A program made the position numbers and the translations under genes. The notes beneath the pieces were generated by a model that saw only the letters and a list, made by a program, of their open reading frames with translations, was not told the origin of the DNA and searched no databases. 64,000 nucleotides of DNA from Diacronema lutheri (Eukaryota; Haptophyta; Pavlovophyceae; Pavlovales; Pavlovaceae), in assembly GCA_019448385.1 (NCBI GenBank), contig JAGTXO010000008.1:930001-994000 (forward strand), written 5' to 3'. Each line of letters opens with the position of its first letter. The stretch's first letter is position 1. Below, one piece after another: positions 56,850 through 64,000 of this stretch.

Positions 56850-59800
56850 CACATTCGCCAAGACAGTCGCGCCGACCAGCAGTGACGACGATCCCTTCGA
56901 GTGCGACGGTGAGCTGGCGCGCGCACGCACGCACACCCACCCGCAGCGCAACCGACGCACTCATCTTTGTCTCATGTGAGTGTGCCGAGCTCACACGCTG
57001 TTTTGCAATACGCGTTATGACCGTGTGCTGCGCCTCACGCTGTCCCAGTGGGGGTAGACGACTTGGTCGGCGCGAACGACATTGTGAATGGCTCAGAGCC
57101 AGATGGTAAGCTTGCTGCCCCGAGCGCGCGTCAGCGCGCCAGCCTTTCCCACAGCGCCTAACCCTCAATCATGCGAGCTCGCCCACCCGTCACGCGCCGC
57201 AGGCGTTTGTGCTCAAGCGCTTCCGGCATACTCGGGCAGGGACGGCGATGAGACGTGGAATCTTGCTCCCTACCAGAGATCTGCTGATGAGCAGCCGCCT
57301 TCTCCTCCTGAGTCCAGCGATGATGATGAATCTGCTGATGACGAGGATGACGAGCGCGCTACCGCACGACCGCGTCTTCTCCTCGAGTATGACGGCCCCG
57401 AGAAGGAGAAGAAGAGGTCAAAAGCAAAGAACGAGATTCTCGTCTCTCCAAGGACCATCGCGGAACTCGGCAAGCTCACGCCTCCTGAGATCATCACCCA
57501 GGGGTCGACTTTTCCGTCGGCCGAGCACTGCATGCTCGCGATCAAGGAGCTCGCGGTCAGGGTCAAGGCGCCGCGCCCCAAGGTGAACATCAGACGCGGC
57601 AATCACGATGAGTACGTTTCTTTGAACTGCACGTGCACTGCGGCCACATGTGCGTTTGCGGTGCTCGCAGGCACGACGCGGCGGCGCGCAGGCTGCCGAC
57701 GCGATGATCAACCCGCACAATGGGTAGTGCGCACATACGTGGGGCACACTTGCCCGCGCGAAGTGCCGGCGGCTACGGCTGGCGACAACGACGCGCAGCC
57801 AAAACACGTGAGTGCAGCGCGCATAGCCTGTCTGCCATCTCCGCGACGCGCATGCTTTAGTCCCCTCCTCACACGCTCTTACTTCTCGCGCGCGCCTGCT
57901 TTTGGCACTTCCCCGTCGTTGCTACACGCGTGTGCCCTTTACGCTGGCGTGTGTGTGCGCATGCTACTGGCTTGTTGCGCAGCGAGGCCAAGGCCAGAGT
58001 CAATATGCCTACACCGACTTGGTGCCCCTCGCTTTGGACGCTTTGAATACCAACCCAAGTGCGTAGCAGCTTGCGCGCTGCAGCAGCCTGCCACGCATCG
58101 CCGGCTGATCCACCTGCATGTGTTGGCCGCAGCGTGAAAGGACTAACGTACCCCACCCCGTATTGCTGTGCGTGCTCACACGCTGCACACATGCTCGCCA
58201 GACTTTACCGCTGCGGCCTTCAAGGTCCTTTTGAAGGGCTACGTGCCCGGCGGCTTTGATGTCAACTCAAGTGTGCCTGACCACGCCCTCAAGGCAGCGC
58301 GGTTTCGGCTTGCTGGCGACCCGGAGAAGCGGGTGCATTGGATGCCAAATCTGATCGACCATCTGAACAAGGCTGGGCATGTCGCAGAGCTGCTCACGTG
58401 CAACGCGGACACGATGAAGTCGCGGCTCGTGCACATCGCCAAGCTGCGCCACGAGCGCAGTAACCGCGAATTGGGCGATGCTGCGCCAGCATTTAACGAG
58501 AACGACTGGGTCTTCCCGACCCTTGACCCGGCCAAGACGTACGTCGTTGGCTTCAACTTTATCCCCAAGCACGTGAAGGAGGTTTACGATGAGCACTTTG
58601 CGCAAGCGGGCTTTGAAGTAATCTTTGTTGATGCTGCGCACTTCGGCGGGGCCCTGGCCACGGTTACAAAGGAGGTGTGTGCTGCGTGCCTTCGCCTGTG
58701 GGGCAAGCCAGCCACTCAATCCCATCTGCGTGTCCGCTGCGCGCGCGCTCAACTCGTAGGGACTATCTTTGTGATCACCACGGTCAATGCCAACCGGAAC
58801 ATTGTCGCGCTGGCTTACTCGTTCAGGTTTGACACGGAGAACCAGGGCGCGTGGGAGGACATGTTCGCTTTCGCCAAGACGCACTACCCCACGCTTAACA
58901 CGCCGAAGGGGGTAAGCCTCTCTGACGGTGACAAGGGCATCTCGAACGCGCACCGCAAGGTCTTTCCGTGGCGGGGTAAGTTCCGGTGCTACGAGCACAA
59001 GAAGCTGAACATCTTGCAGCACTCGAGCTTGACTTCCAGGGTGCGTGGAGAGGCGCTGCGGGCATACAGGCTCTGCATCGAGGCAAAGACCGACCGTGAC
59101 TTTGATGCGGCATGGGCCTGCATGCCAGACGAGGCGCGCGGCCACTTTCCGCAGGCGCAGTGGCCAGAGTTCTTCCCGATCATGTGCAAGCACAGCCTGC
59201 ACGGATGGTTCACGTCTTCGGTCGCGGAGTCCGAGAACAATGCGCTGGCGACAGCGCGCTCGCAGGATCCGTTCAACGCCCTCCTCACGATCGTCGAGCA
59301 ATCCGCCGAACGCCTGGCCAAGCAGCAAACTTTGGCGATCGATCATGCAGCAGAGCGCGACCTCGTCATGCCTGGACTTCCGCCCGCAGTGGTCAAGCTG
59401 CTCGAACCGGTCACGCGGCTTGCGGACTCGATATCGACGGCCAGGACACAGAAGGTGGACGGAGCGAACCACGTCTACAACGTCGGTCGGCTGAGCCAGG
59501 CCGATGAGGTACGTGCAGTCGTGCACGTTCCGGGCATGTGGCGGACGCGCGTTATGTGTGTGTGCGCGCGCGCACGCGCGTTGTGTGTGCGCGCGCGCGC
59601 GCACACACGTATCTGGTTCGCTCACCTGTGGTGCGACGACGCCCCTCTCCTGCTGTTCTCTCTTGGCTGTGCTGCGCTGCCTGATCAGTTTCGGACGGTT
59701 GCGCTCAGGGCGTACGCGTGCTGTCCCCTCCTCAAGCTCAAGGTGTACCCGTGCCACCACGTTTGCCACGTGTGCAGCGTTGCTAAGCTGAGGGTGTGCG

Positions 59801-60780
59801 ACTTCGCGCCGCTATGCCACACCGAGGCAACCTGGCGCAAGCAGCTCGGCTTGTCGGCGCTACCGGCACCTGCCGCGGGTGGCGGGCAGCGCGAGCTCGC
59901 CGACAACGTGCGAAAGCAGCGCTGCCCACTGCCTGACGTGGCTGCGGTGCTCTCGGAGTCTCCGAAGGGGGCGCACCTGCAGCTCGTGATCGCCGTCCGT
60001 CCCGGCACGTGCAGCGCATGCGCGCGCGCCCTCCGCGCGAGCGAGCTCTCAGCGCGCTGCGCGCCATCTCACGGGCTACGGCCTCCGTCTGATCTGCTGG
60101 TGCCGCCTCCCTCCCTGTGTCGTGCATCCCTGTGCTCTCTACAGTCGCCGGACGACCACCCGCGGGTGCCGACGCGCGCTTCCGCAGAGGCACGGAGCGC
60201 CCGCCGACCGCCAAACCACTTCCCTCGCACGAGCGACGCCCGGCGTACGCGCCTGGCCGTGGCGGGCGACCGCGCGCGCGCCCCTCCGGCCCGATTGGTG
60301 GGCTGGACGCAAACTTTCCCGGGCACGATGCTGCTGCTGCGCTCCGAGCTGCGGCGACTCCTGCGCAAAGGTTTGCGCAGGAATGCGCGTCGTTTAAGCC
60401 AGGTGACAACTCGCTCGCCATGATCGACGGCTACAACCAACGGGACGCGTCTACGCCCCCCGGGCACAAGTGGTGCTGCGCGTGCTATGCTGGAGCGCGT
60501 GCGAAGGACGGCGCGAGCGACGCAGACGTGGCAGCTGTGGAGAAGTCCAAGGTGTCTGGATGGCACCTGTGCCGGGGATGCCGCTGCCCTATCCACACGG
60601 CCATCTTCTGCGACAAGGTCTGCAACGGCGAGGGCGACGGCGACTACCTGTGCGGCCACTGCTTTGCTGTGGCCGGCTTGCCGGCGCCGCCGCCCCCTCC
60701 GGCGGGCGGCAAGGAGGACTGGGAGGACTACGATGATTCGTCTGAAGACGTTCCCAAAAAGCGCCGGAAGACAAGCATGG
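56850..60780 (+). CDS. MULE transposase, multi-exon (DNA-binding, DDE, SWIM, C-terminal zinc finger)
   Basis: Exons are recognised by content. About 56830-56910: SLKPTFAKTVAPTSSDDDPF. 57050-57100: VDDLVGANDIVNGSEPD. 57235-57800: an acidic linker, then a Mutator-type zinc DNA-binding domain (LNCTCTAATCAF...WVVRTYVGHTCP). About 57990-58060: SQYAYTDLVPLALDALN. 58200-59510: the MULE core, with DDE residues in FVDAAHFGG, SLSDGDKGI and VAESENNALA; this core is interrupted by an intron after ATVTKE (about 58675-58760). 59680-60000: a SWIM-like CHHVCHVC. 60460-60780: a C-terminal cysteine finger (WCCACYAG...LCRGCRCPIHTAIFCDKVC...LCGHC) and the NLS KKRRK. The catalytic residues and finger cysteines look intact, so the transposase may be functional if correctly spliced. 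Exon edges are approximate. Confidence 0.8.
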
Positions 60781-60810
60781 GGGTGACATTAAACAAAGGC
60801 GCGCCTATTT

Positions 60811-60860
60811 TGCAAATCTCGCCCAGAAACGGCCACCCAGAAATCGATTTCATACTCCCT
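60811..60860 (-). repeat. MULE right TIR
   Basis: Reverse complement begins AGGGAGTATGAAATCGATTT; the inverse of the left TIR. Confidence 0.8.
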
Positions 60861-60936
60861 AATGTCGTAATGCACAACTTTACAGTTGAGACCACAGACC
60901 GGCCCGAATCCGCCTGTGTGCAGTGCAGTGAGCCAC

Positions 60937-61419
60937 TCAGCCCTGCTGCTCAGTCGATCCCTTCACGAGCGCAATACCAACCAGTGCAAGTCCAAAAGCA
61001 AGCACGCAGATGAGGACGCTGTACTTGAAATCGAGCTGCGCGAACTGCGCAGAGAGCTGCACAACCTCCTTGTTCGTAGCGGCGAACTGCGCAGCAGTCT
61101 CCTTGTTCATAGTGGCGAACTGCGCAGAGAGCTGCACAAGCTCCTTGTTCGTAGCGGCGAACTGCGCAGCGGTCTCCTTACTCATAGCGGCGAACTGCGT
61201 GGTCGTCTCCTTGTTCATAGCGGCGAACTGCGCAGCAGTCTCCTTGCTCGCAGCGTCGAACCGGTTGTCAATGAAGATGTACGCGCCCAGCAGGGTAGCT
61301 GAGAATGTCGCCAATGTGGCCAGGGTGGACGCGATGATGTTCAGCCACTGGAGCTCGCCCGGTGGCGGCGGCGGCTGCGGCTGCGGTGATGGCGGCGGCG
61401 TCGGTGGGGCCGCCACCAT
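60937..61419 (-). CDS. Small membrane protein with KETAAQFAA repeats
   Basis: A 160-aa ORF from MVAAPPTPPP (61419). A proline-rich start precedes a transmembrane helix (IIASTLATLATFSATLLGAY). Then come about eight 9-15-residue repeats of the type SKETAAQFAAMNKE and NKELVQLSAQFA, strongly predicted helical or coiled coil. A second helix (YSVLICVLAFGLALVGIALV) and a short tail follow. The layout (TM, coiled coil, TM) resembles MCU-regulator-like or DUF1640-type proteins, though no family can be assigned with confidence. The frame stays open upstream to 62271, so 5' exons may exist. It begins 77 bp past the MULE right end. Confidence 0.55.
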   Translation of the reverse strand: MVAAPPTPPPSPQPQPPPPPGELQWLNIIASTLATLATFSATLLGAYIFIDNRFDAASKETAAQFAAMNKETTTQFAAMSKETAAQFAATNKELVQLSAQFATMNKETAAQFAATNKEVVQLSAQFAQLDFKYSVLICVLAFGLALVGIALVKGSTEQQG

Positions 61420-62459
61420 CCTCAAATGCCGATACGTGCGCTCTGGCGCGCGAGACAGGAGCGGCGACGCACGAGAGCCACACGGTCCAAAGATGCACGA
61501 ATGCGTGCCCGGCTGCCACATGACGGCACCATGGAGAGGCGTACTGAGCCAGACGAAGAGGACGCACGCTGCGTACAACGAGGGGAGCGACAGACAGAAA
61601 GCGGCACGCGATAAGCACGAAAAGCGTGGATGCGCGCCGCATGTCGCGATCGCGAGCGGCGCGGAGGCGTCTCGGCGAGCGACCGCGCGAGCGAACGCGC
61701 ATGGCGCACCCTGCATCGCGAGGCAAGCGCAAGGACGATGCTGAGGAGCAGCGCGGCGAAGGATGCTGGGCATGACGCAAGCGGCAGCGCGCCAGAAAGC
61801 CGTCGCAGGAGGGCGGGCGGCTCGGATGCGAGCAATGGCCGCCTTTCCGCAAGCAAGATGGCGGCCGGCGCTTTGAATCCCAACTCTGCTCAGAGCAAAC
61901 TCATCGGCGAGCAAGTCGGCGGCGTCGCGGGCCGCTGAGCATGGGCCAGCGGCGCCCGCGACGCGCAGGCATCCGTCGAGCAGGCGCTCCTTCGCTTCGC
62001 GCACAACGCGCCGCGGCGGCGGGCAAGGCGAGCATGGCGGGCGCGCGGAGCACGCCGGCCAAGTGGACCACGGCGGGCGGTGCTCGCTGCGGGGGCTAGG
62101 AGCCCACCGTCGTCGGTGGCGTGCTGAGAAGAGCGCGGGCTCTTCGTCGTCCATGTTGTCTCGCCTCGGCACACACGATGCGCCGTTCGCCGGTGTGCGG
62201 AGCGTCGGCGGGGGCGTCGGCGGCGCTGGGCGGCAGCGGCAGCGGCGAAGCGAGCAAGGCCGGCGTGGCATCGATGTGGCTGCAGCAGCTCAACATGTCC
62301 GGGCATTTGCAAACCCCGGACACGTTGACGCTCGCGCCGAGCGCCAGCGGTAAGCGCCTAGCCTTATTGGGTCTTCCTCTCTTCCTTCTGCATGCACGTG
62401 CGCGGCCCCGGGTCGCGGTGCGGCGCACGGCAATAAGGCGCGAAGGTGGCCCCTGGGCC
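61420..62459. other. Region with fragmentary coding signal only
   Basis: The minus strand has VVREAKERLLDGCLRVAGAA and ARDAADLLADEFALS (about 61890-62020). The plus strand has SMWLQQLNMSGHLQTPDTLT followed by a GTAAGC donor-like site (62352). Either could be an exon; neither can be tied to a gene. Confidence 0.3.
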
Positions 62460-63074
62460 CGCTATTTCGACATGCTGAATAGCGAGAACGTCGGGCGAGA
62501 AGAGCCCTGGCTGGACGCGCGTACTGCCCCTCGCGCTTCGACCAGTCGGACAGCCGGCGCTGCCAAGGCCGCTAAGCGGCGGACGGCTGCCGTCGGCGGC
62601 GAGCGGCGGCGCGCGTGCGCCCAGCTCGACGAGGAAGGCTTTGGCGTGCAGCAGAACCAGATGGGCCTGATGCAGGCATGCGACAACTCGTTCCCGCCGA
62701 TCCGCGCGCTCGTCATCGGCTCGTTTGGCGAGTGGTCGGCCGGCCTCGCCGACCTGCTCGCGACCTTCTCGCACATGGGCGCGGACGCGTGGATGGCGCG
62801 CATGAGCGCGCCCTTGCGCGGCGTCGCCCAGGCGGCGCTCGAGCGGCACATGCGCCTCCAGCTCGCCGCGTGTGTCGTGCCTGGGCACGCGCAGCTCCTG
62901 CTCGTGCGCGCGCAGATGGCGCGCGGACAGACGCCACCGCAGCGCCGGGCGGGCCATGGCGCGCAGGCCGATGTGGATGCCTGCGGCGGTGTGGACGGCG
63001 CTTGCTGCCGCCGGCGCGGTGGCGGCAGCGGTGGTGGCGAAGGCGACGGGCGGGCTCCGGCACGGGATCACTAG
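62460..63074 (+). pseudogene. LINE-like C-terminal fragment, copy C
   Basis: NSFPPIRALVIGSFGEWSAG, LADLLATFSHMGADAWMARM and LAACVVPGHAQLLLVRAQMA are almost identical to copy A (29990-30458), in the opposite genomic orientation. The 5' flank (YFDMLNSENVGREEPW) differs from copy A. Truncated; no reverse transcriptase present. Confidence 0.5.
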
Positions 63075-63140
63075 GCGCGTGAGTGGGGGGGTGACTCCTC
63101 CGTGTTCCCCGCCCGTGCCGCGCCCTTGCCGTCGCTGTCG

Positions 63141-64000
63141 TCACCGCTGCCGGCGTGCACAGGGTTGTCGCCCTGACCTCGGACCTACGCCTTTCGCTCG
63201 ATACGTTCGCCGCGCCTCGGCCGCGCGAACGTCCCAGCGTAACCGTGCGCGAGCGGCGCCGTACGCATCAACCGGGATGGGGGTGAGGAAGAAGAGGAGG
63301 GCGTGCTCAGCGTTGAGCATGTCGAAACGGCAGCGCTCGCGGTCGCCAGTGATGTCGGCCAAGAGGCTAAGCCGGCGGCCGGTGGGCGGAAGTGGCGGGC
63401 GCGACCGAGCCCAGCGGCAGGCGGAGGACTCGCACCTCCGTGTCGCCCTGCCCGCCACCAAGCTCGGCCTGTATGGCGCGCCAGGCGGAGTCGAGCTCGC
63501 GCCCGAGGCGCGAGTCCGAGGCGCGGAACGAGCGCCACCCGTGCGCGCCCATGTCGGCGAAGGCGCCGCGCCCGACGCGCGCCGCGAGGGCAGGCCGATC
63601 GACGACGACGCCTGCCTCCAGCACCGAGCCATCCGCTGCGCGCGTGTCGAGCAGGTGCACCAAGGCGAGCCACGCGGCACTCCAGAGCAGGGTGGGCGCT
63701 ACGTCGACCTGCTTGCGCAGGCCGGCGCTATGCATCGCGATGGGGAGCGGCAGCCGACGGCAAGCGATGGCACCCGTCGAGTGGGAGAAAGGAAGAGCGA
63801 CAGTAGCCTGTCGGGCGACGATGTCGTCGAAGGCAGCCGCGGCAGGCAGGGAGTCCGACACGTACGAATGGCAGATCCGAGCGTTGTGATCAGCTTGTTC
63901 GAGATGCCAGCGATCTCGTCGGTCGTGGTCGCGAGGGTCGTGCCCACGTAGCCGGGCGAGCCCGCCGGCATGCCGTAGACGTTGAGGCCGTAGTAAAGGG
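63141..64000 (-). pseudogene. LINE-like central fragment running off the window
   Basis: Minus strand: ATVALPFSHSTGAIACRRLP, RKQVDVAPTLLWSAAWLALV, AGVVVDRPALAARVGRGAFA and LDSAWRAIQAELGGGQ. After a frame change it reads FDMLNAEHALLFFLTPIPVDAYG, whose end matches the start of copy B (PVDAYG). So it is the segment just upstream of the nuclease-like domain in the same element family. Its 5' part lies beyond 64000. Confidence 0.45.

Larger units (their letters stand above)
51761..60860 (+). mobile_element. Mutator-like element (MULE) with OTU-like ORF, carrying nested insertions
   Basis: Terminal inverted repeats of ~49 bp: left 51761-51809 (AGGGAGTGTGAAATCGATTT...) and right 60860-60811 (AGGGAGTATGAAATCGATTT...), differing at about 7 positions. 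Inside lie an OTU-protease-like ORF and a Mutator-type transposase. The left third is occupied by the 423-bp left-end repeat and copia fragments. I could not find a matching 8-11-bp TSD. Confidence 0.7.

Overview
The window is nuclear DNA of a unicellular eukaryotic alga, most likely a haptophyte (Emiliania/Chrysochromulina-like). The evidence is very high GC, short dense intergenic gaps, introns whose donors are mostly GTGCG (two look like GC donors), a flagellar gene (IQUB) and a tubulin tyrosine ligase, a fused pentafunctional AROM, and a bacterial-type leucyl-tRNA synthetase with a presequence-like N terminus. The organism call is inference; no rRNA or other marker is present.

Layout. 1-6876: a membrane LRR protein (cut by the left edge), an SLC8-type Na+/Ca2+ exchanger (-), an exostosin-like glycosyltransferase (+), and the first part of tubulin tyrosine ligase (TTL). 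6877-23800: about 16.9 kb of foreign DNA splitting one TTL exon, bounded by a 6-bp TATATA duplication. It holds a 423-bp left-end repeat, degenerate ORFs, an ~870-bp palindrome built from two MITE copies with TGTAGGG-type telomere-like repeats, a frameshifted PIF1-like helicase, a broken cysteine-cluster ORF, and near its right end an intact Fanzor (eukaryotic TnpB homologue). About 650 bp of stacked perfect hairpins follow the Fanzor stop and run to the element end. 23801-28930: the rest of TTL, CCDC47 (-), and IQUB (+, 7 exons). 28950-31500: a small TIR element and fragments resembling the C terminus of LINE-like elements. 31609-51602: a compact housekeeping block with an SR-rich AlkB-family oxygenase, prolyl 4-hydroxylase, a small hypothetical, a HAD-fold protein, AROM (10 exons, 1586 aa), leucyl-tRNA synthetase (7 exons, 906 aa) and an AFG1-type ATPase fused to two EF-hands. 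51761-60860: a Mutator-like element (MULE) with ~49-bp TIRs, an OTU-protease-like ORF and a multi-exon transposase. It has been invaded by a second copy of the same 423-bp left-end repeat and by a broken copia fragment. 60937-64000: a small two-TM repeat protein and more LINE-like fragments.

The most interesting candidate is the 6877-23800 element. It combines a Fanzor nuclease, a hairpin-rich 3' region abutting the element end (candidate guide-RNA scaffold) and AT-rich insertion sites (TATATA here, AATATA at the second left end). These features fit an RNA-guided nuclease transposon, but function is inferred only. I rebuilt exon structures by hand from reading frames, conserved family motifs and splice signals. 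Those of AROM, LeuRS, IQUB, AlkB, AFG1 and TTL close in frame throughout.
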